A stretch of 64,000 nucleotides of DNA from Spirochaetes bacterium GWB1_60_80 (GCA_001829185.1 MIAR01000021.1:1-64000), one strand, 5' to 3'; numbered from the stretch's first letter, positions 50,463 to 59,745 are shown. Made by a program: numbers and translations. Notes: generated from the sequence alone by a model not told the origin.

Positions 50463-50597
50463 TAGCAGGTTGTTGAAAAAGCCGGTTGCTTTCTCAACAA
50501 CCTTAACAATTCCTCGCATAGCTTGCGCTATGCTGCGTAATTGTACCGGCTTTTGAAGTGTTGAAAAGCCGCATCCGCGTTTTTCAACACCCTGTTA
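50463..50597 (-). mobile_element. 135-bp three-hairpin MITE, copy F
   Basis: TA at 50463-50464 and 50596-50597. It lies between the peptidase gene and the DinG gene, both on the minus strand. Its right-hand TTA is the TAA stop codon of the peptidase gene. Confidence 0.92.
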
Positions 50598-53369
50598 GTA
50601 GCCGCCGACCAGGCTGAGGCTGAATTCGTAACTGTCAGTCAGCGGGCGGTAGCGCACTTCCAGGCTGGTGGCGGGGCGCAGGTAGCTGCCCACCCCGCCG
50701 ATTAAGGGCGACCAGTTGACGGCCAGGCGCCCGTAGAGGTACCAGTCCAGGTCCGGCCAAGCCGAGAAGGGGGCGCTCGAATTACTGGACAGCTGGGTAT
50801 AGCTGCCGGCCCGAGCGCTTAGGCTACTGTAGTATAGCCGGCCGGTCTGGCGTTCCAGCGCCACATTCAGCAGCTGCAAGCCAGCGTCGAGGGCGCTGTA
50901 CCAGCTGTCGGGCTGGACTCGGAAGGCGCTTGGGGCGTCGTCGTCAAAGCCGGCCAGGGCGCTCAGCCCGACGGACAGGGAAGTCTGGATGGCCAGTGGC
51001 CGGAAGGATAGTCCGAAGGCGGTATTCAGGCTCAGCCTGGTGTCGTTGTCCAACGGGAAGAGGCGGTAGCGGCCGTTCAGGCTGGCCGACAGCCGGTAGC
51101 CGGAGCGGGCTTGGGGCTCGCCCAGGGTAGCGCTGAAACGGCTCAGGCTGAGGCTGGTGCCTAGGCCGGCGTCTATGGTCGCCCAGGGACGGTACAGGCT
51201 TTGGCCGATGGCCAGTGTGTCGTTGGCCTGAACCAGGGCCAGGGCGTTCCAGGCAAAGACGGCGCCGGCCTGGCTGGCGGCGCTGTCGGCCACCTGCAGT
51301 AGCGCCAGGCTCAGCCGTTCGATGTAGGGCGTGCCGTCCTCGGTGACTTGCTGGCCGTGACTGTCGACCAGGTTCAAGCCCAGCTGGGCGGGCAGTCCAC
51401 TGTACACCAAGTTGAGGCTGAAGCTGGGCGCAGCGACACTGAAATTCCAACTGCCGGACAGTAGGGCGTCGAGTCGCTCGATGGGGTCGTCGAAATAGAC
51501 GGCGGCCCCGGCGGCGGTGCCGGCGGCGTTAAGCGTCAGGGTAGGGTGCCAGAAACGTGGCAACAGCCACCAGGCGGCGTTGTAGGGAACGGTCTCGCGT
51601 ACGGCTGGGCGGTCGTAGGCCGAGGCCGTGGTGGCCAGGGCGGAGGCGGCTTGCCAGGTAGCCGGTTGTCGCCGCCAGCCCGTCTGGCCGTCCAGGTCGG
51701 TCCAGGCGCTCAGGCTTAGGCCGCTTGAAAACTGGCTGAGGTGGTAGGTGCCGGAGTCGGTGGCGACTGGCTGGTGGACGCCGCCGGATAGTGGTACGTT
51801 CTGCCAACCGACGCTGTCGGCATCCAGGTCGACGATCAGCAGGCGGGCCAGCTTGTCGTCGTCCCAGGCGGCGTATAGGCTGTTTCCGTGCAGCGACAGG
51901 TAGCGCAGCCAAGGGATGCCGGCCGGCAGGTTCAGCCGCTCGATGGTCGATCCGTCGACCGCCTGGCCGCTTATCGGCAGGCGCAGGCGTACTATACTGT
52001 TGACGCCGGCCTGACGGATCAGGCAATAGACGCGGCCATCGGGGGCCAGGACTGGAGTGCTGTAACTGACCGACTCGCTGCCGGCCAGGAGTCGCTCCAC
52101 CGTCTGGCCGACGGTACGCACCAGGTTGGTTTGGTAGCCGTCAACTTCAATGGCCAGGATATCGTCAGCGTCTAGCCAGCTGGCGTCGCGCAGATTTTCC
52201 CAGGGCAAGAGCCGGTACTGGCTGCCGTCGGCCGCCAGGCTGGCCAGGGCCAGGCGCGACAACTGGCCGGCCTCCCGGCTGGTAGACAAGAGCAGGCGAC
52301 CGTCAGCCGGGTGCACGGCGATGCGGGTAATCGGCTGGCCGCTATCCAGTAACGCTTCCTCCCGCCCGCTGACCGGGTCCATGGTCAGCAGGGTCAGGCG
52401 GTAGCGGTCATAATAATATAGTCGCTTGGCGTCGGCCGCCAGGGCTCCCAGGGCCGATAGCGGCCGCAGTGGCCGCGGCGTTATCAAGACTGGCACGCTA
52501 ATGGTCAGGCTGTCCTTCAGTTCCTGCCAAGCCTGGTCCAGGCTGAAGCCATAGACCTCGAAGAAGTGTCCCGGGCTGAACAGGAAGGAGTCGAAGGGTT
52601 TCAGCAAATTGTCCGAGCCGATGCGCTGCCACAGCTCGGCGTAGCGCTCTATACCATAGCGGTCAATCAGCATTTTCGAGAAATAACCGCCATATATATA
52701 GAAGAGTGTGCGACCCGGCCAGGCTGAATAGACGCCGGTGGTCTGGTAAAAGCTTTTCCACTCGCCTTCCAAGATGTCCTGGCGCAACAGGGCGCCGGCG
52801 AATGGGTCGCTGGCCCGGCCAAAGCCGTTGCGGCTCTCGAAGGCCACGGTAATGCCTTCCACCAGGTTGAGCGGCGTGCGCAGGCTGTTCAGGCTGAACG
52901 GGTCGCCGAACAGGCCGGCCAGCAGCCGTTGCAGCGGGCCGCGTTGGCTGAGCGACACGGCATGGGTCAATTCGTGGTAAAACAGCTTGAACAGGTCGTT
53001 GTCAAAACCAGCTAGGCTGCCGTTGGCGTCGGTAGCGGCTTGGTACAGGACGATACGCGGGTACGGATAGTTGGTATAGTAACCGTTCACCTGGTCGACC
53101 TCCGGCGTGATGACCACCGGAAAACGTTGGAATACCGGTTCGCAGGCCAAAAGGCTGGTAATTTCCTCGTAGCTGGCGTCGGCGAAGCTGGCCAGATATT
53201 CTGCAGCCGGCCGGCTTTCCGCCTGGAATAGCAGGCTGAAGTAGCGGGTTTCGATGGTCAGCAGGCTGGACGCACCGTCCATCAGGTCAGCCAGAACCGG
53301 CTGCAGGCTCAGCGCCAACAAGTAGCAGAGCAGGATGAGTCGTCCCGGGATATTCCTGGCATGGGGCAT
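50595..53369 (-). CDS. Exported HExxH metallopeptidase with propeller and beta-barrel regions
   Basis: The 924-residue product has a signal peptide (ILLCYLLALSLQPVLA). A gluzincin-like peptidase region follows (about 30-300) with FYHELTHAVSLSQRG, the HExxH zinc site, and LVEGITVAFE (E-G-x), as in peptidase-MA families. A middle region (about 300-600) of short beta repeats resembles a WD40/PD40 propeller (RIAVHPADGRLLLSTSR; VLAPDGRVYCLIR). The final about 300 residues are alternating beta strands ending in an aromatic residue (LSLVGGY), as in outer-membrane barrels. It probably acts at the cell surface. ATG 53369 has GGAGG 7 bases upstream; the stop lies on MITE copy F. Confidence 0.75.
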   Translation of the reverse strand: MPHARNIPGRLILLCYLLALSLQPVLADLMDGASSLLTIETRYFSLLFQAESRPAAEYLASFADASYEEITSLLACEPVFQRFPVVITPEVDQVNGYYTNYPYPRIVLYQAATDANGSLAGFDNDLFKLFYHELTHAVSLSQRGPLQRLLAGLFGDPFSLNSLRTPLNLVEGITVAFESRNGFGRASDPFAGALLRQDILEGEWKSFYQTTGVYSAWPGRTLFYIYGGYFSKMLIDRYGIERYAELWQRIGSDNLLKPFDSFLFSPGHFFEVYGFSLDQAWQELKDSLTISVPVLITPRPLRPLSALGALAADAKRLYYYDRYRLTLLTMDPVSGREEALLDSGQPITRIAVHPADGRLLLSTSREAGQLSRLALASLAADGSQYRLLPWENLRDASWLDADDILAIEVDGYQTNLVRTVGQTVERLLAGSESVSYSTPVLAPDGRVYCLIRQAGVNSIVRLRLPISGQAVDGSTIERLNLPAGIPWLRYLSLHGNSLYAAWDDDKLARLLIVDLDADSVGWQNVPLSGGVHQPVATDSGTYHLSQFSSGLSLSAWTDLDGQTGWRRQPATWQAASALATTASAYDRPAVRETVPYNAAWWLLPRFWHPTLTLNAAGTAAGAAVYFDDPIERLDALLSGSWNFSVAAPSFSLNLVYSGLPAQLGLNLVDSHGQQVTEDGTPYIERLSLALLQVADSAASQAGAVFAWNALALVQANDTLAIGQSLYRPWATIDAGLGTSLSLSRFSATLGEPQARSGYRLSASLNGRYRLFPLDNDTRLSLNTAFGLSFRPLAIQTSLSVGLSALAGFDDDAPSAFRVQPDSWYSALDAGLQLLNVALERQTGRLYYSSLSARAGSYTQLSSNSSAPFSAWPDLDWYLYGRLAVNWSPLIGGVGSYLRPATSLEVRYRPLTDSYEFSLSLVGGY

Positions 53370-53384
53370 GGCGCTTCCTCCGTT

Positions 53385-53552
53385 TAACAAACTGTTGAAA
53401 AAGCCGAACGCGGCTTTTCCAACAGTCCCAAACTAGAATTACCATGAGGGATAGCGGTATCCCGTGTCAACCGCTGTCACGAGGCAGTCATTACTGAACA
53501 AAGGGCCGGAAACGCTTTAAAAACCGACGACGGCTTTTTCAACAGCTTGCTA
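53385..53552. mobile_element. Divergent 168-bp relative of the three-hairpin repeat (copy G)
   Basis: TA lies at both ends. The ends are imperfect inverted repeats (TTAACAAACTGTTGAAAAAGCCG and, inverted, TTAGCAAGCTGTTGAAAAAGCCG, split here for length). The left hairpin shares AAAAGCCGAACGCGGCTTTT with the structure after cheD. The centre has a GGGATA-GCGG-TATCCC hairpin. It fills the gap between divergent envelope genes, so it may affect both promoters. Confidence 0.65.
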
Positions 53553-53608
53553 AGTGTTATACTTGAAGCTGCCGATAGACAGGTTGATGTCTCGTGGTAA
53601 AGGGGTAT

Positions 53609-56596
53609 ATGTCCAGCTCGGTTAAAGCCATAATCAGTTTCCTCCTCGCTGCCCTTCTGGCGGTGGCTTTCGGCGCTCTGGGCTGGTCGGGTCTGTTCGA
53701 CTATATCGAGACTCGCTTTTTCGACCAACGGGTCCGGCGGCAGGTCGATAGCGGCCTGGATGGCTTGGCCGCGGCGGTCGACGACTGGCACGAAGGCAAC
53801 CTGACCGTCTGGCAGGATCTGTTCAACCAGGATTTCCTGCGGCGAGCCTATCTGCCCAATCAGACCGCCGAAGACATTTTTCAGCGCAGCGACCGCTTTG
53901 GGCGCTTGCAGGCCGAGGTGCCGGGCTTTCTGGGCAGCCGCATCCTGGATCAAGACGGCAGCCGCATCCATTTCAGCACCTTCCCGCAGGATATCGCCCG
54001 CTCCGAGGACCTGCGCCTGGTCTACCGCAATTATGGCGAGCCTGGCGACGAGGCCTTCGCGACGTTAACCCTGTCGGCCAATGACCGGCCGCTGGTGGCG
54101 CTGGCACCCGGCCGGCGGGTGTTCATGTATCTGTTTCCCTTCTTCGACAGCTTTGAAGTCTACCGTGGCGTGGCCATCGCCTATGTGTCGTATAACGGGC
54201 TGCTTGAATACCTGGTCGGCCAAAACTATCTGGCCTTGGGCGACGATGTGCGCCAGGCCGGCAGTGGCTTGGTGTTTGGCGTGCCGGCCTGGGTGGATCA
54301 GGTCTTCCTGGAGCGCATCGCCGGCACCTGGCAGACCGGCAGTAACGCCGAGCCGTTGCCGCTAGGGGCCCTCGAAGATAGCGTCGCCTGGTTGCTGTTT
54401 GCCCGTAATAGTCTGACTGGCCCCCTCGGCCGGGTGGTGCCGGAGAGCCTGTTCGCCTTCCCGACCTACCTGCAGTGGCTGTTACTGGCCAGTTTCTTCA
54501 TTACAGTATATTTACTGATTTTCCTGCTGCTCAACTTGCGGCAAGACCAGTTTGCGGTGCTGTCCGCCCGCATCAAGAGGCTGCAGATCCAGCTATTGCA
54601 GGATTACTTCGCTGTCGGCCTGGAGATGGAACCGGCTCGCTGGCGGCGCGAGCTGGAGGCCAAGCGGGCCGAGGTGCGTGACCGTATCCGTCGCTCTTCC
54701 CGCCGCTTGGCCAAGCGGCGTAGCGCCGAAGTCGACGCGCTGATAAACCGGAACTGGGACGAGATAATCGAGATACTCAGTGGCCGCCCGGCCGCTAGCC
54801 TGGCCTTACCGGCCAATACCGCCATCGATATGAACCGGCTCGAGACCATGCTGCGCGAGCTGCTCAGCAAGGGCTCGTTCATGGTTAATGCCAGCCAGGC
54901 TGCCGCGCCAAGCACTGCCAAGGCGGCCGGCTCGCCGCTTGCCCCCAAACCTAGCCACCCGACGGTCAGCCCGGTAGTCAGCCAAATCGCGGAGCCCGTG
55001 CCGCCGGTCGAATTGGACGAACTCGATGCCGTCGAGGAACTGACCGAGCTCGACGAGTCCGGCGAGATATCCGACGTTGTAGACACTACTCCGCCGGTGG
55101 ACGCCGAACTGGAAACGCTGGAAGAGGTCGAGGAACTTTCGGATGTCGAAGAACTCGAGGAAGTCGAGGAACTCGAAGAGATCGAAGCAGCCGAGGAACT
55201 CGCCGAAGCCGGAGCCCTGGAAGAAGCCGAAGAGCTCGCCGAAGCCGAAACGCTGGAAGAAGTCGAGGAACTCGCCGAGGTCGAAACGCTGGAAGCAGTC
55301 GAAGCGGTAGCCGAGGCTGAAGAGCTTGAGGCCTTCGAAGAGGCCGAGGAGCTTGAAGCGCTCGAAGCGCTGGAAGAAACGGCCATCGAGATAGTGGAGG
55401 GCGATACCGACCAGGCTGCCGAGGTATCGGCCGATGGCTTCGACTTAGGCGCAGCCGCCCTTTCCTTGGCTGGCAGCGTCGACGACGATGTTCCGGTCAT
55501 TCCAGAGAGCTTGGGCCTCGAGCTGGTCGAGGACGATGCCATCGGCGACATCGAATCCTACTTGTACGACGGCGCACCTTCCGGCTTGGCTTCTGACGTG
55601 GAAGAACTGGAAGCGCTCGAAGAGCTTGATGAAGTGGAGTCAAGAGCTGGCTTGCCGGCCGAAGAGGCCTCCAGCGCCGAGGGCGCCACACCAACGAAAG
55701 CCCATAGTGTGGCAGTCAGCGATGCCATCGGCAACGTCGTCGAGCATTTCCCCGGTATGGAACCCGCGCTAGCCGCCGTCAACCCCGACGCAGACGGCGC
55801 GGAGCCGGTCGACCTGGATTCCTTCGGGTACACTGGCAGCGCCCGCTTCGAGTTGTCCAATCCGTTGGACGATGCGGCTGGCGATACCGAGATCGATACC
55901 GCTGAAGGCTTGTGGCGTGATGAAGCCTTTCGCAAACGCATCCGCCAGAAATCACTGGAGCAGGGCAAGGCGCAGCGCGAACTGGACGAGATGCTGGACG
56001 CCGTTGAGTTCGAGCTGGAATTGTCCACTCTCGATTTGGGTGTCCTGGAGAACTACCGCGACGAAGAAGGCTTCCTTGAGTTGGACACGGCCGACTTTCC
56101 GCTGGCCGGTGAACAAGCCGTCTTCAGTATGGCCGAGGAAGCAACACTCGCCGAGGGTGCCGGGGCTGAGGACGAGCTGGAAATCCAGATGCTGTCCGAT
56201 GCCGATCGCGAGCGTCTCGAGGAATTGCAGGTTTTGAGTGACGGCAACGAAGATGCGGCCGCCGAAGACGTGTTGGCCTTGCCAGAATTCGTGCCCCAGT
56301 TTACCCGCCACCAGTTGCCAGCCAATTTTACCCGCTTTTACCAGCAATCGTTGGCCGAACTCGAAGCTGTCGGAGACGAGGAGCTTGGTTCGTTGGAGCA
56401 GGTCGACGCGTTTGACGCCACCGGCACCTCGATGTCGTCGGCTACCACGGCGGCTGGGTCGGTTCCGGTCGCGCCTGGCGGCATCGTCGAGACCGAGGAT
56501 GGGTTATTCATCCTGGATCGATCGGCCGTGGATCCGGCCGTCCCGGTGGACAAGGACCTCTTGTCCCTGGCCCGCGACGTGATCGATAAGCCCTGA
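53609..56596 (+). CDS. Membrane protein with extracytoplasmic sensor-like domain and a long Glu-rich cytoplasmic region
   Basis: I do not recognise the family. The 995-residue product has an N-terminal membrane segment, an extracytoplasmic domain of about 250 residues (double-Cache-like spacing, VFMYLFPFFDSFEVYRGVAIAYVSYN), a second membrane segment (about 290-312), a charged coiled coil (about 315-385), and then about 500 residues of acidic, low-complexity sequence built on units like EELEEVEELEEI. The ATG at 53609 has AAAGGGG upstream. It looks like a scaffold or receptor without a known output domain. Confidence 0.7.
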   Translation: MSSSVKAIISFLLAALLAVAFGALGWSGLFDYIETRFFDQRVRRQVDSGLDGLAAAVDDWHEGNLTVWQDLFNQDFLRRAYLPNQTAEDIFQRSDRFGRLQAEVPGFLGSRILDQDGSRIHFSTFPQDIARSEDLRLVYRNYGEPGDEAFATLTLSANDRPLVALAPGRRVFMYLFPFFDSFEVYRGVAIAYVSYNGLLEYLVGQNYLALGDDVRQAGSGLVFGVPAWVDQVFLERIAGTWQTGSNAEPLPLGALEDSVAWLLFARNSLTGPLGRVVPESLFAFPTYLQWLLLASFFITVYLLIFLLLNLRQDQFAVLSARIKRLQIQLLQDYFAVGLEMEPARWRRELEAKRAEVRDRIRRSSRRLAKRRSAEVDALINRNWDEIIEILSGRPAASLALPANTAIDMNRLETMLRELLSKGSFMVNASQAAAPSTAKAAGSPLAPKPSHPTVSPVVSQIAEPVPPVELDELDAVEELTELDESGEISDVVDTTPPVDAELETLEEVEELSDVEELEEVEELEEIEAAEELAEAGALEEAEELAEAETLEEVEELAEVETLEAVEAVAEAEELEAFEEAEELEALEALEETAIEIVEGDTDQAAEVSADGFDLGAAALSLAGSVDDDVPVIPESLGLELVEDDAIGDIESYLYDGAPSGLASDVEELEALEELDEVESRAGLPAEEASSAEGATPTKAHSVAVSDAIGNVVEHFPGMEPALAAVNPDADGAEPVDLDSFGYTGSARFELSNPLDDAAGDTEIDTAEGLWRDEAFRKRIRQKSLEQGKAQRELDEMLDAVEFELELSTLDLGVLENYRDEEGFLELDTADFPLAGEQAVFSMAEEATLAEGAGAEDELEIQMLSDADRERLEELQVLSDGNEDAAAEDVLALPEFVPQFTRHQLPANFTRFYQQSLAELEAVGDEELGSLEQVDAFDATGTSMSSATTAAGSVPVAPGGIVETEDGLFILDRSAVDPAVPVDKDLLSLARDVIDKP

Positions 56597-56613
56597 GGCC
56601 GGCTTGTCGCGCC

Positions 56614-56648
56614 TTGACAGAATCCGCCGGCTTGCGTACCTTGTTGTT
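56614..56648 (+). promoter_or_regulatory. Leaderless-type promoter within the gap after the Glu-rich gene
   Basis: TTGACA (56614-56619), 17 bp, TACCTT (56637-56642), 6 bp, ATG 56649. It supports the start at 56649 rather than the longer frame from 56604. Confidence 0.75.
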
Positions 56649-57416
56649 ATGAGCAATGAATTTCTGTTCATCATAAAAGGCGGCGACCAAGTGCTGCTTC
56701 ATCCCTTCGTTCCCGGGGCGCTTGCCTTCGACCGGCTGGATGAGGTCGCCGTCGAGGGGCGCTTCGGCATCGCGGCCGAGGGCTTGGTGGCCGAAACCCT
56801 ACGTTCCCAGCTGAACGACCAGGCTGGCAGGTCTTTGCGCCGGCACCAGCTGGGCAAGGGCTACTACCTGCGGCTTTTCGCCAGCGCTGGAATTTTCATG
56901 GCGGTCTACCTGTTTTTCTCCATCGTGGTGCGCGACCCCTTGCCCTTTGTCGACGAATTCCTGCTGTCCAGCCTGGCCGCCGTGGCTTTTTTTCTGTTAA
57001 TCGAGCGCCGTATCCTGGCCGCGTCAGCCTTCCACGCTACCAGCGTCCGCCTGCGCCAACTGATCGATACCATCTTCTTCGTGGAAAGCCGCGTGGTTTC
57101 TATGGTCGAGACCTGGCGTGAAGAATATATCATGCTGGGTGGCGGCAGTTTCTACCGCGACATCGGCGCCCTGCGGACCGATGCGCTGGGCGAGGCCGAC
57201 CTGCCGGAGGCCGAGGCCTTGTGCCGGCATTTCGCGGCCCGCTGGCGGAATGTCGCCCTGGTACGGGCTATCTACGATGCCATCAAGCTGGGCAATCCCA
57301 TCAGCGGCCTTTTGGACAGACTGACGCGCCGCCTGGGCAAGGCCGAGGCGGCGTTGGTGATGTCCTATATGAAACTTTTGTATATCCTGGAGAATGGGCC
57401 GTCCCGCGAACGGTGA
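56649..57416 (+). CDS. Two-TM membrane protein of unknown function
   Basis: The 255-residue protein begins MSNEFLFIIKGGDQVLLHPF. It has two close hydrophobic segments (about 85-125: LFASAGIFMAVYLFFSIVV and FLLSSLAAVAFFLL) and a long cytoplasmic C-terminal domain (ESRVVSMVETWREEYIML; GKAEAALVMSYMKLLYILE). No family recognised. It is the first gene of an envelope cluster with the M23 peptidase downstream. The leaderless promoter supports this start. Confidence 0.7.
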   Translation: MSNEFLFIIKGGDQVLLHPFVPGALAFDRLDEVAVEGRFGIAAEGLVAETLRSQLNDQAGRSLRRHQLGKGYYLRLFASAGIFMAVYLFFSIVVRDPLPFVDEFLLSSLAAVAFFLLIERRILAASAFHATSVRLRQLIDTIFFVESRVVSMVETWREEYIMLGGGSFYRDIGALRTDALGEADLPEAEALCRHFAARWRNVALVRAIYDAIKLGNPISGLLDRLTRRLGKAEAALVMSYMKLLYILENGPSRER

Positions 57417-57496
57417 TTCTTCATGCCGCCCAGCCCGACAGCGGGGCGAGCCGAGCGAGTCTCCCGGCCCCGGGGCGAGGATGGAAGGTGTCAGTC

Positions 57497-57748
57497 ATGG
57501 GCGACGACGTAGCTGTATGTAAGAAAAAACCAGGCAGCCGGCTCTGGCGAACGACCCTGGATTTTCTGTTTCTCATGGCCGGGCTGGCCGCCATCATCGG
57601 TGGGGCCATCCTGCTGGTCTGGCCATTATGGTATCTGGCCACCCATCATGTGCGGCTCTATACCAGCCTGACGCTCGGCCTGATCGGCCTTGCCTTGCTG
57701 GTAGTCCTGGCGCTGCGCTGGCGTTCGCGCCGCCGCCGCCAAGCCTGA
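57497..57748 (+). CDS. Small two-helix membrane protein
   Basis: The 83-residue protein has two hydrophobic helices (LFLMAGLAAIIGGAILLVWPLWYLATHH and the following VRLYTSLTLGLIGLALLVVLALRW) and a basic tail (RSRRRRQA). GGAAGG lies about 8 bases before the ATG at 57497; GTG 57488 is an alternative. It lies 17 bp before the M23 peptidase gene and may help place it in the membrane (inference). Confidence 0.65.
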   Translation: MGDDVAVCKKKPGSRLWRTTLDFLFLMAGLAAIIGGAILLVWPLWYLATHHVRLYTSLTLGLIGLALLVVLALRWRSRRRRQA

Positions 57749-57765
57749 GACCGGTCGGGACGCGC

Positions 57766-58725
57766 GTGCGCCGAGCCTGGTTGCTGGCCTGCCTGACGCT
57801 GTGCCAAGCCGCTGTTTGCCTGGCGGCCGGCAACGGGGAGCTGCCCTATCCTTGGGTAGGGCGGCTCGATTCTAGCGATGCCGTCTTTAAGCAACTGCAG
57901 GACTCCATCGCCCTCGGCTATCGCGCCGAGATGCGCGGCGGCAGCTGGCCCGACCTGTTCTACGCCGCCTACCGCGTCCGACCCGGCGACGACCTGCTCG
58001 CCCTGGCGGCGCGCTTTAATCTACCTTACGATACCATCGCCAGCCTCAACGGACTGGTCAGCCCGGCCGCCTTGCTGGTCGGCCAGACGCTGCTGGTGCC
58101 ATCGTTGCACGGTCTGTTCCTGCCGGACAATATCCGCAATGACCTCGATTACCTGCTGCTGGCCAGGTCGGAGGCGGCGCCAGGGGTACTGGCGGCCCCG
58201 CCGACAACGGCTACGGCCACCAACCCGGAGGCCATGACGGTCGCCGTGTTCCTGCCGGAGCGCCGCGAGTTCCGCTTCTTGGCCGGAATCCGCTTTTCGG
58301 CCACCGAGCGCGGTTTTTTCCTTAACCCCGGCTTTCGTCTGCCGGTAAGCGGCGCCAGCCTGTCCAGCGCTTACGGCATGCGGCAAAGCCCCATCGACGG
58401 CCGCCACCGCATGCACAGCGGCATTGACCTGGCCGCGCCGGCTGGCAGCCCCGTCCTAGCGGCGCGGGCCGGACGAGTCGTGGAGCAAGCCTGGAGCGAG
58501 GTGCTGGGAAATTATATCGTTATCGAGCATAGCGGCGGCTTGAGGACAATTTACGGCCACCTGTCGCGCATCGATACCGTATTGAATCAAACTGTCGGAT
58601 CGGGTACACTAATCGGGACGGTGGGCTCTACCGGCTTGTCGACCGGTCCGCATCTGCATTTCGAAATCCGGCTTGGTTCAACGAGCAAAGACCCGGCAGA
58701 CTATATACCAGGATTGTCACCATGA
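57766..58725 (+). CDS. LysM-M23 peptidoglycan endopeptidase, exported
   Basis: The 319-residue product has a signal peptide (GTG start, RRAWLLACLTLCQAAVCLAA). A LysM motif binds glycan (about 65-115: YRVRPGDDLLALAARFNLPYDTIASLNGL). The M23 zinc endopeptidase domain (about 190-310) has HSGIDLAAPAG, YGHLS and HLHFEIR as metal and catalytic residues. It cuts peptidoglycan cross-links during growth or division. The frame back to 57628 is not used. It overlaps the next gene by 4 bp. Confidence 0.9.
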   Translation: MRRAWLLACLTLCQAAVCLAAGNGELPYPWVGRLDSSDAVFKQLQDSIALGYRAEMRGGSWPDLFYAAYRVRPGDDLLALAARFNLPYDTIASLNGLVSPAALLVGQTLLVPSLHGLFLPDNIRNDLDYLLLARSEAAPGVLAAPPTTATATNPEAMTVAVFLPERREFRFLAGIRFSATERGFFLNPGFRLPVSGASLSSAYGMRQSPIDGRHRMHSGIDLAAPAGSPVLAARAGRVVEQAWSEVLGNYIVIEHSGGLRTIYGHLSRIDTVLNQTVGSGTLIGTVGSTGLSTGPHLHFEIRLGSTSKDPADYIPGLSP

Positions 58726-59699
58726 ACAGGTTGCTTGCAGTGATTCTCACTCTGCTGAGTTGTGCGCTCCCGCTCGCGGCCGATGCGGTGCGCACCAACC
58801 TGGCCGGGGTCCTGACCCTGAGCGCCGAGCGTCCCGAAGGCGAGACCATCAATATTCATTACAATGACGCCGTTGGCATCATGTTGCCAGTCGACCCGGT
58901 TTTCTTCCAGGCCATCGAGCTCGAGCTGCGCATCCCCCGCGCCCTCCAGAACCAAGGCACAGTAGTGGCTTGGGCGCTCTACCAGAGCGTTACGCCGCAA
59001 CCGCGCAGCGGCCAGCTCGACTATCTGGCTACCTCCATACTTACCCAGCCGGTGCCGTCCCGAGCCAGCCTGATCTTGCAACTGCCCGTCATGGCCCGCC
59101 ATACCCTGCGCAATTCTCCCTACGCCACCCTGATACCGGCCATCGCCCAAGCTGCCTCATTTCCGCTGCTCTTCAAGTTATCCCCGGCTGGAAAGGCCAT
59201 GGGCAGCCTGATCGAGAGCCAGATCTTCCAGTTAACGGTTCGTCCCATCTTGACCGACGAGGGACAATTGCGGCTGTCGCATCCCCTGGCCGTACAACTT
59301 GGAAATGACGCCGTCAGCGTATTCATCGATGACCGGCCCTACGCCAATTGGTTTGAGCCGCACTTACTGACCAGGGGCGTGCACACTGTCCGCTTCAGCG
59401 TCGAGGGCTACCGCGACGAGGTCTACTCGGTGGTGATGGAAGCCGGCCGGGTGCAGACTCTGGCCGCCAATCCGGCGTCCGATGTGCCAAGTATCGCCTT
59501 CACGGTTCCAGATGGCGCTGTCATCCGGCTGAACGGGGAGTTGGTCGATCTCGGTACTGGCCAGCTGACGCTCGAGGCCATCGAGTATACGGTGGAATGT
59601 ACCATTGGCGACTATGTGATCATTCGCAAGTTCAACGCGGTACGCGGTCGGCATTATACGCTGACGGTTTCGGTTGACATGCAAATCGTCTCCGATTGA
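58722..59699 (+). CDS. Exported protein with PEGA-like domains
   Basis: The 325-residue product has a signal peptide (LLAVILTLLSCALPLAADA). A domain of about 190 residues of unknown type follows, and then two beta-rich repeats in the last 120 residues (DAVSVFIDDRPYANWF ... GVHTVRFSVEGYRDEV; AFTVPDGAVIRLNGELVDLG ... QLTLEAIEYTVEC) that resemble PEGA domains. They suggest a surface or envelope protein tied to the M23 peptidase gene it overlaps. Confidence 0.72.
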   Translation: MNRLLAVILTLLSCALPLAADAVRTNLAGVLTLSAERPEGETINIHYNDAVGIMLPVDPVFFQAIELELRIPRALQNQGTVVAWALYQSVTPQPRSGQLDYLATSILTQPVPSRASLILQLPVMARHTLRNSPYATLIPAIAQAASFPLLFKLSPAGKAMGSLIESQIFQLTVRPILTDEGQLRLSHPLAVQLGNDAVSVFIDDRPYANWFEPHLLTRGVHTVRFSVEGYRDEVYSVVMEAGRVQTLAANPASDVPSIAFTVPDGAVIRLNGELVDLGTGQLTLEAIEYTVECTIGDYVIIRKFNAVRGRHYTLTVSVDMQIVSD

Positions 59700-59745
59700 T
59701 AGGCCGGCGCAGCCCGGCCCACCCCGCATCCTTCTGGAGCGCATC

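Noticed and set aside
12315-50597. CRISPR-like array from repeated 135-bp units
   Set aside because: Copies are several kb apart, flanked by TA and in both orientations, with no spacers or cas genes.
50463-53552. Copies F and G as the two ends of one composite transposon around the peptidase gene
   Set aside because: Copy G differs in length and sequence from copy F, there is no transposase, and each element has its own TA flanks.
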